Shown in pieces: positions 1-8,487 of a DNA stretch of 22,485 bases. Position 1 is the first letter of the stretch, and each line of letters opens with the position of its first letter. The notes below the pieces were generated by a model. The model did no database searches. It worked only from the letters and a program-made list of their open reading frames with translations, and was not told where the DNA came from. This stretch comes from a virus, in the IMG/VR virus record IMGVR_UViG_3300030110_001446, positions 11,930 to 34,414 of that record. The stretch is one strand, 5' to 3'. The position numbers and the translations under genes are program-made.

Positions 1-99
1 TCAAGGTCAGAGGTAAAGCAGGAGATGCACGGAGTGATGGAAGCATTACACAGACTAGAAGATAAGTTAGATAGAGTATTAAGTAGAGAGAGCAAATGA
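1..99 (+). CDS. 3' end of a phage protein, C-terminal 32 residues only
   Basis: An open frame enters at base 1 and ends at a TGA (97-99), giving the last 32 residues of a protein. The tail is charged and helical, with LHRLEDKLDRVL giving an i/i+3/i+4 pattern of leucines typical of a short coiled coil. The stop overlaps the next start in an ATGA arrangement, so this gene belongs to the same + strand structural operon. Nothing in the fragment names a function. Its place just before the internal virion protein genes makes a virion or assembly role likely, but that is inference. Confidence 0.6.
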   Translation, partial: SRSEVKQEMHGVMEALHRLEDKLDRVLSRESK

Positions 100-2102
100 A
101 TACATTTCAAGGATTTAAACCTTCAGGCATGGAAAAGATAGCCAATGCTATGGGGTTTCAAGGTAATATAAAAGACTTTCAAAAGTTTTTACAAGACAAT
201 CCTGATAGACAGACAGAGATGATGCGTTATCAAGACATGGCACGTAAGATGGTAGAAGGTGGTTATGTAAAGAAGATGAGTAGAGGTGGAGATATGTTAA
301 GTGTTTCTCCTGATCCGTTAAAACCAAAAACTACCATCACAGGTATAACAGCTAAACGAGTTACAGATCCTAAGTTACCCAAAGGTGCTGTTGTAAATCC
401 CTATGGTATACCTACATCTCCAGATCAAGACATAGATCCCAGTGCATCTAAGCTAGGCACTACACCTACAGGCACTGCTACAGATGCAGGATCTGCTTCC
501 ACAGCTACTGCCTTTAATCCTAATCCAACCTTTAGTTTTTTTGGTCCACAGGATATGAGAAGGCAGGATTCATCAGATCCAAGAAGCATGGTGGCATCCT
601 CTCCATTTCTTATTTCGAATGAAGCTCAAGCAAGAACCTATGATGCAGATCAAAAGGCTACACAAGTAGACAGTGTAAACAAAGCACTAGAAGCTGCCCA
701 AACAAATCCAGATGATGTAAGAGCAAAGGTAAATGCACAATCTGCTACTGAATCTTTAGTCGGTGGCAAAGAAGCTGCTCAAGGTAACGCACATCTAATA
801 AACAGTCCTGCAAGAAGAGAGCTTGAAGCAGGTGAGATTGTAGACCCTGTAGCTAATGCTGAGAAAGCATCTAAGTTTACAGAAGAAGTACAGGCAGCCA
901 CTGCTACACCATCAGAGAAAGCCACTGTACAAGGACAGTTAGCTACGCTTACAGCAGACTTTGATGCAACTGACCCACCTGCGTGGGCTGCAGGTGCTTT
1001 AAGAGGTGTGCAAGCACAGATGCAAGCCAGAGGTATGGGAGCATCTAGTATAGCAGGACAGGCTATGGTTCAGGCAGCCCTAGAGTCTGCTCTACCTATT
1101 GCATCAGCCGATGCACAAACTCAAGCATCTTTTGAAGCACAGAACTTATCTAACAGACAGCAACGTGCCATGCTTGCTGCCCAACAACGTGCTACATTTA
1201 TGGGCATGGAGTTTGATCAAGGGTTTCAAGCCAAAGTTATGAATGCATCTAAGGTTAGTGACATAGCTAATATGAACTTTAATGCAGAGCAACAAGTCAT
1301 ACTAGAGAACAGCAGAGCCGTAAATACTATGAATCTTGCTAATCTAAGCAATAGACAAGCTCTAGTGATGTCAGAAGCAAGTTCACTGGCTAACTTGGAC
1401 ATGGCTAATCTAAGTAACAGACAGCAAGCACAGGTTATGAATGCACAAAGCTTCTTGCAAATGGATATGGCTAACTTATCTAATAAACAGCAGACAGAGT
1501 TATTCAAAGCTCAGTCAATGCAGACTGCTCTGTTCAATGACCAAGCTGCAGAAAATGCATCAAGACAGTTTAATGCAACAAGTCAGAATCAAGTAGATCA
1601 GTTCTTTGCAAATCTAAAAACTCAAACATCTCAGTTCAATGCTGCCCAACAAAATGCTCACAAGCAATTTAATGCAGGTGAAGCAAATGCAATGGAAAAG
1701 TTTAACAAGGAGATGCAGAATCAGCGTGACCAGTTTAATTCAAAGAACAGACTCATCATAGATCAGAATAATGCACAGTGGAGAAGAGAGATAGCTACTG
1801 CTGATACTACAGCCATAAACAGAGCTAATGAACTCAATGCTACTGCATTACTCAATATGTCAAATAGTTCGTACAATAACTTGTGGAATTACTATAATGA
1901 TGTAATGGAAATGTCATGGGAAAGTTCTGAGAATGAAAGACAAAGAATTGTGCAGATGGCAATAGCACAGTTACAGTCTGAAACATCTAAGGAGTTAACA
2001 GAGATGAAAGCAGATTATGATAGTGCAGTAGGTTTTGGCAGTCTGATAGGAACATTCCTTACTGCAGGAACAGATAGTATATTAGGGAGCTTTTTTAAAT
2101 GA
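96..2102 (+). CDS. Virion structural protein with hendecad repeats (probable internal/ejected protein)
   Basis: A 668-residue protein with no enzymatic motif that I recognise. Residues 1-65 contain a GGYVKKMSRGG segment of a kind I associate with marine phage structural proteins. Residues 75-330 are low-complexity, rich in Ala, Thr, Ser and Pro. Residues 350-569 form a regular array: six 22-residue units, four of them opening with NLSN(R/K)Q, then about eight 11-residue units that mostly begin with N and end in F. Eleven and 22 residues are one and two hendecads, the signature of a right-handed coiled-coil helix. The C-terminus is hydrophobic (GFGSLIGTFLTAG...). The start follows an AG-rich site (AGAGAGAGC) and overlaps the preceding stop. 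Its position before a gp16-sized protein suggests a component of the ejected internal core; a tail or fibre role is possible. Confidence 0.7.
   Translation: MNTFQGFKPSGMEKIANAMGFQGNIKDFQKFLQDNPDRQTEMMRYQDMARKMVEGGYVKKMSRGGDMLSVSPDPLKPKTTITGITAKRVTDPKLPKGAVVNPYGIPTSPDQDIDPSASKLGTTPTGTATDAGSASTATAFNPNPTFSFFGPQDMRRQDSSDPRSMVASSPFLISNEAQARTYDADQKATQVDSVNKALEAAQTNPDDVRAKVNAQSATESLVGGKEAAQGNAHLINSPARRELEAGEIVDPVANAEKASKFTEEVQAATATPSEKATVQGQLATLTADFDATDPPAWAAGALRGVQAQMQARGMGASSIAGQAMVQAALESALPIASADAQTQASFEAQNLSNRQQRAMLAAQQRATFMGMEFDQGFQAKVMNASKVSDIANMNFNAEQQVILENSRAVNTMNLANLSNRQALVMSEASSLANLDMANLSNRQQAQVMNAQSFLQMDMANLSNKQQTELFKAQSMQTALFNDQAAENASRQFNATSQNQVDQFFANLKTQTSQFNAAQQNAHKQFNAGEANAMEKFNKEMQNQRDQFNSKNRLIIDQNNAQWRREIATADTTAINRANELNATALLNMSNSSYNNLWNYYNDVMEMSWESSENERQRIVQMAIAQLQSETSKELTEMKADYDSAVGFGSLIGTFLTAGTDSILGSFFK
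1143..1802 (+). repeat. Tandem 22- and 11-residue coding repeats in the 668-residue virion protein
   Basis: Read in frame, residues 350, 372, 394, 416, 438 and 460 start six consecutive 22-residue units. Units 1, 4, 5 and 6 open with NLSNRQQ or close variants; units 2 and 3 are degenerate. From residue 482 the period becomes 11: successive units end in RQF, DQF, SQF, KQF, EKF and DQF, and most begin with NA or N. The DNA copies have diverged at synonymous and non-synonymous sites, so the array is old and held by protein structure rather than by recent slippage. Confidence 0.8.
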
Positions 2103-2323
2103 GTAGATACAGCCCAACAAACCCTGCCGTAGATGCTTGCTTAAATTTAGAAGCAATAATCAATAGGCAAAAACCTATAGAGCTAGAATCAAAATCTACT
2201 AAAGGATTTTTTAAAAAACAAACACCAACTCCATCTGAAGCAAAAGAGGATGTAATGGATAGAGTAGCTTCCTATGTGAAGGCAATTAGAGTAATAAGAG
2301 AGAAGTATAAAAAAGATGGCTGA
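2099..2323 (+). CDS. Small hypothetical protein in the structural operon
   Basis: A 74-residue protein with a basic, helical C-terminus (ASYVKAIRVIREKYKKDG). I do not recognise the family. No membrane segment or cysteine cluster is visible. Its ATG lies in an ATGA overlap with the stop of the 668-residue gene, and its own stop overlaps the next gene by 8 bases, so it is firmly embedded in the operon and probably translated by coupling. A small virion or chaperone-like role is possible from context only. Confidence 0.65.
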   Translation: MSRYSPTNPAVDACLNLEAIINRQKPIELESKSTKGFFKKQTPTPSEAKEDVMDRVASYVKAIRVIREKYKKDG

Positions 2324-2828
2324 TGATAGACAAATACCAATGGATTCACCTATTCCCGGAATGGGGATGACTGCACCTGTAGGTGGTAGACCTTGGCAAC
2401 AACCACCACAAATGGCTACAGTAGAAGAAGCTATGGAATATTATATAGCAAAACTTGAAGATCCAGACTTTGCACCAGAATTATTAACAGTTATAGAACT
2501 AGGTGTGCCACTGACAACTCTTTCTAATACTATGCAACTAGCATCTGTTATGGAGGGTAAACACAGCATTGATGTGGGTATGCTTGTAATACCCATACTG
2601 GTAGAACTTATGTCAAACATGGCTGAAGCTAACCAAATACCATTTAAAAGTGGTATGGAGAGAGAAGATCAAGGTATCAGTCCTGCTACCATAGCTCTTG
2701 CTAGAAAGAAAGGCAGACTAAAATCAATGCAACAGCAGGATGACACTCCACCACCTGCACAACCAGAGCAGACAGAGCAACCAACAGAACAATCACCTAT
2801 GGGTTTGATGGCAAGAAGGGAACAATAG
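2316..2828 (+). CDS. Conserved marine-phage protein of unknown function
   Basis: A 170-residue protein. The N-terminus is Pro/Gly/Met-rich (PIPGMGMTAP, then GRPWQQPPQ). Next comes a helical core with VEEAMEYYIAKL, LGVPLTTLSNTMQLASVMEGKHSIDVGM and a hydrophobic stretch, LVIPILVELM. The tail (about 140-165) is Gln/Pro-rich and probably disordered. The pattern of a Pro-rich opening, a PW..PP segment and a VMEG.HSIDV motif resembles a family I associate with marine phages, always hypothetical; this is from memory, not a search. It overlaps the 74-residue gene by 8 bases and ends one base before the next ATG. A structural or assembly role is inferred from context. Confidence 0.65.
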   Translation: MADDRQIPMDSPIPGMGMTAPVGGRPWQQPPQMATVEEAMEYYIAKLEDPDFAPELLTVIELGVPLTTLSNTMQLASVMEGKHSIDVGMLVIPILVELMSNMAEANQIPFKSGMEREDQGISPATIALARKKGRLKSMQQQDDTPPPAQPEQTEQPTEQSPMGLMARREQ

Positions 2829-2829
2829 T

Positions 2830-4044
2830 ATGAGTCTACCAAGATTTTTAGGATTAGGTGCGAAAGGAATGGCTACCAGTTTTCAAGCAGCTTTAGATAG
2901 AGAAGAAAAAGGAAAAGACAGAGCATCTAGGGAAGCTTCAGCCGCAGCTAATAGAGCGCATGATTTAGATTTATTGTATACTAGAAGAAGAAATGAAAAA
3001 CTAGATGGATTAGTTGCAGTAGAAGAAGCATTAAGAGCTTTAAATCTTGATGAGAATGTTATTGCTGCAAATCTTGCAGGTGGTCTGCCCGGAGCAGAGA
3101 GATTAAAAGCACTACACGGCATAGCATTAGAAAATGATATAGATTTTAATTCATCAATAACAGCTACACTAGGCGATAACTTTAATATGGATGAGTTAGA
3201 GGGGGGTGCTGTAAATTATGTGAGAAGCAATTTATTAGATGCACGAGTAGATGGCAAGATATACAAAAATCCATATAAGATACAAATATCAGATGAGTTA
3301 AAAGCGTTTGAAGCCATAGGAGATCCTAGAGGTTTTAAGAAACAGATAGAATCTGCACAAATGAAAGTGTTTAAATTACAACAACTTGCAGATCAAACCA
3401 CAGATCCTATTAAGAAGAATCAATATAAGACCACTATAGAAAAGCAGAACAAGTTTGTTGATAAATTAACAGATAAATATCTAGAGCTAGAGAATGAAGG
3501 GTCTGCAGGATTTGATAGCACTGTAAACTCTTTGGCACTCCGTCTTGTAAACAACACAAAGAAGCAAAGATTTGGTGGGCTTGTTACAGAGGACAGTTTG
3601 GGCAACTTAAAAGTAAAGCTAGAGGGCAATCATGGAAGAGCTTTTGAGTCCTACCTTTCTACTTTTGAGTCTCTAAAGAATCTTAGATTTGATTATAGCC
3701 CAAGCAATCCAAATGCAACAGTGAGTAAACCTATGTATAATGCTCTTACTACTTTTGGTAGAAGTGTAGTAAAAGAAGAGTATGAAAATGAAACAGCAAA
3801 CTATTTAAGATCAAAAAAACAAGGTGATCAAATTGTGGGTAATCAGAGAAAGGCTGTAATTAATATTTCAGGTATGACAAAGGCAAATATACAACAAGCA
3901 GTAAAACGAGGAGATGTTGTTAAAAATAATGCAGGACAGTATAAAATATTTAGAGGATTTGGAGAGCCAAATCAGAGTAATCCTGCAGGAGTAGTATTTT
4001 TTCCTGAAACACTAGCACAATTAGAATTATACACGGATAACTAA
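2830..4044 (+). CDS. Probable internal virion protein, 404 residues
   Basis: A 404-residue protein of mainly helical, charged composition. The N-terminus (MSLPRFLGLGAKGMATSFQ) is followed by a strongly charged helix (about 25-60, rich in Arg, Glu and Ala) and another Lys-rich helical region (about 175-215). No catalytic motif or membrane segment is evident. It sits one base after the upstream stop and its TAA shares its last A with the ATG of the 1368-residue gene (TAATG), which implies coupled synthesis. Size and position between two large probable ejection proteins suggest an internal core or injected protein comparable in role to those of T7-like phages. There is no direct sequence evidence for a function. 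Confidence 0.6.
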   Translation: MSLPRFLGLGAKGMATSFQAALDREEKGKDRASREASAAANRAHDLDLLYTRRRNEKLDGLVAVEEALRALNLDENVIAANLAGGLPGAERLKALHGIALENDIDFNSSITATLGDNFNMDELEGGAVNYVRSNLLDARVDGKIYKNPYKIQISDELKAFEAIGDPRGFKKQIESAQMKVFKLQQLADQTTDPIKKNQYKTTIEKQNKFVDKLTDKYLELENEGSAGFDSTVNSLALRLVNNTKKQRFGGLVTEDSLGNLKVKLEGNHGRAFESYLSTFESLKNLRFDYSPSNPNATVSKPMYNALTTFGRSVVKEEYENETANYLRSKKQGDQIVGNQRKAVINISGMTKANIQQAVKRGDVVKNNAGQYKIFRGFGEPNQSNPAGVVFFPETLAQLELYTDN

Positions 4045-7000
4045 TGAACCCACTAACTACGACACCAGAAGATGATGCATTTTTTGAGGGGGTCAGTAGC
4101 CCTAATATAAATACGTCTACTCCTGCTCCTACATTTAAGGGAATGCAATCATCAGAAGAAGATGACGCATTCTTTACTGAGTCACCTCCTGTTGAACGAG
4201 AAGACAGTATGGGTGACAATGCTAATATTCCCCCAACCAAAACTACAGAAGAACAAAAAACAGAGACTGCTCCTGAAGGAGAGGAGTGGGGCTTTGGTAA
4301 TTATGTACAAGATATAACAAAGGGTGCAATAAGAGGTGTACCTAGTGCCATAGCTGAATTTACACAGTTTGTTGGGGATATAGATGAAGCATCAAAAAAG
4401 TATTTAGGCACATTAAACTTTGAAGATAAAGGTAAAAAAGGTTTTGATGTCTCAGATTTATTTCAGATACCAGACTACATATCAGGTGATGAATATGTAA
4501 AATTAAAACAGCAGTATGGTGATGAAATAAAGAACGGAAATTTACTATACAAAATATCTAACGAGATTGAGCAAGGTAGAGACAAATTTGTTACAGGTAT
4601 AGGAAAGGTTACAGGCTTAGAAGAGTTTCAAACACCTGAAGCTGAGTCTGTTGTAGGATTGATAGCAGAGGGTACAACACAGTTTGCTACAGGTTGGGGT
4701 GTTGTAGGCAAATTAACTAAACTAGGTAACTATGGTTACAAGAATTTGTTTCTAAGAGAAGCCATAGTGGGTGCGGCATTCTTTGATCCTGAAGATTCTC
4801 TGATAACAAACTTTGTAAGTCCTGCAATGAAATCTTATTTTAGTGAGATGTCAGAGGAAGAGCTTGAAGAGTGGATGGCACAAGAGAAAGAAAAAGCAAA
4901 AGATAACGTGTGGGTAGAAAGAGGTAAGTTAGCTGTAGAAGGTGGAATTTTTGGTGTAGGATTTCAGGCTACAGGTAATGCAGTCACTAAAGTATTTGAT
5001 GCCATAAGAGGTAAAAAGATTGCAATAGAAGATGCAAAGCTAGAGCAGAAAAAAGAAGGTAAAGTCTCTGATGAGACTATGGAACGTATAGATGCCAAAG
5101 GTAAAATTATTGCAGAGAATGCAGAAGAAGCAGAGGAGATACTAGCAAAGGCAAAACCAAGTAAAGATACAATCAAAAAGGGCAAGAAGATTAGTGACAA
5201 TGTCCAAAAGATAAAAGCAAAGACAGAAGAGGTAAAGCAAAAGAAAGTACAGGCTAATAAAGAGGTTGTTAAATCAGAAAAAAAAATACACAATGAGTTA
5301 GTAGAAGAGTTTGAGGATAATCTTGGTATAAACAGAGACTTTATACGAGGAGAGACTGGTTATATAACTATAAGTACAGTCAAGGGTGGCAAGAGAATGT
5401 TAGACCCAACGAAACTAGAAGCTGCAAAGAATCTAGCTGTACGTAAGATAGAAGAAGCTGATATAGCAACTAATAAATTACAAACTCAACAAGATCCTAG
5501 GATGCCACAGAGTATATACATAGAGAAGGGCATTGAAGATCAGTATGATATGAACGAATTGTTTGACAGAGTACTAAAAGTTGAGAACATTGAAGCTCTG
5601 ACAGTCGTAGCCAAAGAACTAAGAGATGCAGATCCAGATGGATGGAACAAATTAAAAAGCCAAACATATTTAGATAAGGAAACAGGTGTTAAGAAAAAAA
5701 GACAGGTGCAAAGATCTGTTATGGAAAAAATATTTGATTCTGTAGTAAGCAAAAGACTAACATTACGTGATGATCATCCATTATTTGATGCATTAGACAA
5801 AGCAGGTATGTCATTTGAAGACTTCACTCTGATGCATCTAGGCTCTGCAAGTCAGGCAGGTAAGATACTAAATAAGTATTCTCAGTTAGCTAGAAAGGTA
5901 AAGCCAAAGAGCCTGAAGCAACAAGAAGAACTTGATGAGATGCTCAAGAATCAAAGCAGAACTGCTCAGTGGTTTAGAAGGGTGGAGAATGTTAGACGTG
6001 GTCTTCTTGTATCTCAGATAGCAACTGCTGCCAGAAACTTAGAGTCAGGTTTAATACGTGTGCCAGTAGAAGCATTAAATAATATTATTGAAACAGCAAC
6101 GTCAGACATAGCTAGTGGTCAGTTCTTTACTGGTAAAAATAGATTATTAAAAAGAGCTACTTGGACAGACAGCTTTGCAGGTATGCGATATATCTACTCT
6201 GATAGAAAGACTGCTAAAGAATTTACTGATATACTTCTTGGTGATCCTAACAATCCTGATCTTGTAGCCCATCCGAAGTTAGAAGAGTTTTCTAACATGA
6301 TGTTTCAGACAATCAACGAGATTCAGTTAGCTACTGGTAGAGGGAGTAATACCACCTTTGATAAAATTATGACAAAGGCAGAGGATTTTACACAGTTACT
6401 TAACACACCAAACCGTTGGCAGGATTTTATGCTAAGACGTGGTATGTTTATGGGTGAAGCACAGCGTCTGTTTAGAGATAAGTGGGGCATAGATCTTATA
6501 GAGCAACTAGAGAATGGTAGATTAGAAGATTTATTAAATGATGCCAGAGATCTGAATCCTACATTTAAGGTGGGAGAAGATGGCAAACAAAAGCTAGGTA
6601 TAACAGCCGTAGAGATATTTGCAGAAGCTACAGAAAGAGCTATGGATCTTACCTATGCCAACCCACCAGAGTCCCCATTTGGTAAAACATTTGCTAATTT
6701 TATAACAAATTACAACTTAACAGTTCTAGTACCCTTCCCAAGGTTCATGGCAAAGAGTATGGAGCTTATGGCTGAGAACTCTGTAGGAGCATTGTTACCT
6801 GTGGTTAGAAGAATATCTGGGCATGCAGGATATGGGGCAAAAACTTTTGGAGATAAGCTAACTCAGAGAGAGCATCGCATGATAGCACGTAATACTACAG
6901 GCGCTTTAGGCATAATGGCTGCCATGCAGATGTTACAAGAAACTGATCAACAGGGAGAGGATTATAAACTTGTGCCTGTCGGTGATGGTACAGTGCTAGA

Positions 7001-8150
7001 TGTTACACCTTTGTTTCCTCTCAGGCAGTTCTTCTTTTTAGGAAAAATAGCCAATGAATATTTTAGAGCATCAGAGCAAACAGATTGGCTGTCAGGTGGT
7101 AAAGAAGCATTCTTTCAGACATTCGATGCAAGAGAGTGGGCTGAGACATTCTTAGGTACGAGCTTTAGAACAGGTGTAGCAGGTAATCTAGTAGATGAAG
7201 CTGCATCTTTGTTTAATAACCAAGACTTGACCAACGATGAATGGTTAGCAAAGAATGTAGGTCAGGTATTAGGGGATTACCTATCCACATTTGCTGTGCC
7301 TATGAATCAGGTTATAGATCTTCAAAGAGGATTGGGTGCTAGAGGACTTGCGTACAAAGAGACAGGCAAAGATCCTGAGATTGTAAGTGCAGGTGGGGCA
7401 TTTCTTGAAGCAATAAAGAAGCCATTCAGAAAGTATGACCCAACAGGAATGATTATAGATGAGAGTGCCTTACCTAAAAAAGAAGACCCACTACAGGAAG
7501 AAAGAAGACGTGTTGCTCCACTAGCAAAGGTAGCACTAGGTCTTAACATGTATACTGCTGATAGTGAAGAGGGTAAGAAGCTAAAAGAGCTTGGCTTTGA
7601 TAAGTGGGATGTTAGCAGTAGGTCTAGAATACCAAGTGTAAGAAACTTTGAGAATAAATTAATACGTCAGAATTTACCTGATATTGTAGCACAGGCAGAG
7701 GGCTTAGAGGATATATGGGGTGGAATGTACGATGCAAACAAAGAATCCCTCTCCCAGAGAGGTGGGGGAAAACTGCTAGGCATAGTTGACACAGGTATCA
7801 GCAGAGAAAAATATATAAAAGATGAGGTAAAGAGTTACATTAATGAAATGTTAAACCTGTTTAGAGATCCTGACAATGCTGCCGTAGCCATAGATGATCC
7901 TCAAAAAGTTGCAGAGGTGACAGCTATGACAGGGTACAGAAGGTTGCCTACAGATCTTAGGAACAAGGGGTGGAAAAGATTTATAGAGATAGAAAAAAGA
8001 TCGCCTTTTGAATTAAGTCCTGAGTATATACAAAGTCAGTATCCTGAATTTGATGAGCTATCAGATGAAATGAAACAAAAGGCGATAAAGGGGCTAAAGC
8101 TTAGAGACTTATTAGCAATAGCTGAACTAGGGAAGGCTTCGGCTAACTAA
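4044..8150 (+). CDS. Giant internal virion protein (T7 gp16-sized, candidate DNA-ejection protein)
   Basis: A 1368-residue protein, close to the size of T7 gp16. The N-terminal 60 residues are acidic and low-complexity and hold two copies of EDDAFF (residues 9-14 and 39-44). Amphipathic or hydrophobic segments follow (about 70-90, 215-255 and 292-315), the kind expected in proteins that must cross or line a membrane. Residues about 315-425 form a Lys/Glu-rich coiled coil. The remainder is helical, with another hydrophobic patch near 950 (TGALGIMAAMQML). I see no lytic transglycosylase motif, unlike T7 gp16. It is the last gene of the + strand module, with its start coupled by TAATG. The ejection role is inferred from size, order and composition; a tail-associated protein is the alternative. 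Confidence 0.65.
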   Translation: MNPLTTTPEDDAFFEGVSSPNINTSTPAPTFKGMQSSEEDDAFFTESPPVEREDSMGDNANIPPTKTTEEQKTETAPEGEEWGFGNYVQDITKGAIRGVPSAIAEFTQFVGDIDEASKKYLGTLNFEDKGKKGFDVSDLFQIPDYISGDEYVKLKQQYGDEIKNGNLLYKISNEIEQGRDKFVTGIGKVTGLEEFQTPEAESVVGLIAEGTTQFATGWGVVGKLTKLGNYGYKNLFLREAIVGAAFFDPEDSLITNFVSPAMKSYFSEMSEEELEEWMAQEKEKAKDNVWVERGKLAVEGGIFGVGFQATGNAVTKVFDAIRGKKIAIEDAKLEQKKEGKVSDETMERIDAKGKIIAENAEEAEEILAKAKPSKDTIKKGKKISDNVQKIKAKTEEVKQKKVQANKEVVKSEKKIHNELVEEFEDNLGINRDFIRGETGYITISTVKGGKRMLDPTKLEAAKNLAVRKIEEADIATNKLQTQQDPRMPQSIYIEKGIEDQYDMNELFDRVLKVENIEALTVVAKELRDADPDGWNKLKSQTYLDKETGVKKKRQVQRSVMEKIFDSVVSKRLTLRDDHPLFDALDKAGMSFEDFTLMHLGSASQAGKILNKYSQLARKVKPKSLKQQEELDEMLKNQSRTAQWFRRVENVRRGLLVSQIATAARNLESGLIRVPVEALNNIIETATSDIASGQFFTGKNRLLKRATWTDSFAGMRYIYSDRKTAKEFTDILLGDPNNPDLVAHPKLEEFSNMMFQTINEIQLATGRGSNTTFDKIMTKAEDFTQLLNTPNRWQDFMLRRGMFMGEAQRLFRDKWGIDLIEQLENGRLEDLLNDARDLNPTFKVGEDGKQKLGITAVEIFAEATERAMDLTYANPPESPFGKTFANFITNYNLTVLVPFPRFMAKSMELMAENSVGALLPVVRRISGHAGYGAKTFGDKLTQREHRMIARNTTGALGIMAAMQMLQETDQQGEDYKLVPVGDGTVLDVTPLFPLRQFFFLGKIANEYFRASEQTDWLSGGKEAFFQTFDAREWAETFLGTSFRTGVAGNLVDEAASLFNNQDLTNDEWLAKNVGQVLGDYLSTFAVPMNQVIDLQRGLGARGLAYKETGKDPEIVSAGGAFLEAIKKPFRKYDPTGMIIDESALPKKEDPLQEERRRVAPLAKVALGLNMYTADSEEGKKLKELGFDKWDVSSRSRIPSVRNFENKLIRQNLPDIVAQAEGLEDIWGGMYDANKESLSQRGGGKLLGIVDTGISREKYIKDEVKSYINEMLNLFRDPDNAAVAIDDPQKVAEVTAMTGYRRLPTDLRNKGWKRFIEIEKRSPFELSPEYIQSQYPEFDELSDEMKQKAIKGLKLRDLLAIAELGKASAN

Positions 8151-8294
8151 TTTTTTTATAGAATCTTTAATATCTTTTAGATTCTTGTCGCACTCTCTTA
8201 GTCTGTAGTTCATCTCTGTGAGAACTTCGAACATTGTCTTGGGTTCTCTGCTTCTTTTGTCCATGAAAGCCTTTGCTTCTTTTTCTAAGTCCAT
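8127..8294 (-). CDS. Small helical hypothetical protein, 55 residues
   Basis: A 55-residue charged helical protein (MDLEKEAKAFMDKRS...ECDKNLKDIKDSIKKLV). I chose the ATG at 8294 because GAGG lies five bases before it. An in-frame ATG at 8318 would add eight residues, and the longer open frame to 8408 reads like non-coding sequence. The gene overlaps much of the 3' half of the RMF-like gene in another frame, and its own last 24 bases overlap the end of the oppositely oriented 1368-residue gene. It is the last gene of the leftward module. Function unknown. Confidence 0.5.
   Translation of the reverse strand: MDLEKEAKAFMDKRSREPKTMFEVLTEMNYRLRECDKNLKDIKDSIKKLVSRSLP
8135..8157 (+). terminator. 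Possible weak terminator at the convergent junction
   Basis: A short hairpin closed by a TTCG tetraloop (GGC-TTCG-GCT, 8135-8144) is followed six bases later by seven T (8151-8157). The stem is only three base pairs, one of them G-T, so this is a poor match to an intrinsic terminator. The location, at the end of the + strand module where transcripts from both sides converge, is what makes it worth listing. Confidence 0.25.
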
Positions 8295-8487
8295 CTCGTC
8301 CTCTATGTATGTTATCATAATAGGCTGTGTTAAAGCCACGTTCCCACTCTCTATATAACATAGTGTCGGAACTATATGGGTTGCGAATCTTTCCATATAT
8401 AAAGGCATCGTAGCCTTTCATCCACTGAATCTTTAGTGGGGCATCGTGCTTACCTAGACCACGTTCCTTTCTGGATAAGTGTCTCAT
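8167..8487 (-). CDS. Ribosome modulation factor (RMF)-like small protein
   Basis: A 106-residue basic protein. Residues about 22-60 (GYDAFIYGKIRNPY, then REWERGFNTAYYDN) follow the RMF layout: G-x-x-A, a glycine a few residues on, NPY, then a W-x-x-G-F/W helix. RMF binds and silences 70S ribosomes in E. coli; small phage proteins with the same fold are common, but their role is unknown. The C-terminal 45 residues are very basic and low-complexity, and may partly be constrained by the overlapping 55-residue gene. The ATG is in an ATGA overlap with the upstream membrane protein gene and has AGGGAG seven bases before it. The RMF assignment rests on motif recall. Confidence 0.55.
   Translation of the reverse strand: MRHLSRKERGLGKHDAPLKIQWMKGYDAFIYGKIRNPYSSDTMLYREWERGFNTAYYDNIHRGRDGLRKRSKGFHGQKKQRTQDNVRSSHRDELQTKRVRQESKRY

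Noticed and set aside
4964-5293. A 109-residue hydrophobic, Ser/Phe-rich open frame on the - strand
   Set aside because: It is the antisense of the Lys/Glu-rich coiled coil of the 1368-residue gene; Lys and Glu codons read backwards give Phe, Leu and Ser.
4044-8150. A lytic transglycosylase domain in the T7 gp16-sized protein
   Set aside because: No catalytic Glu-Ser motif with the following Gly-rich segments of SLT domains could be found by eye in the N-terminal region or elsewhere.
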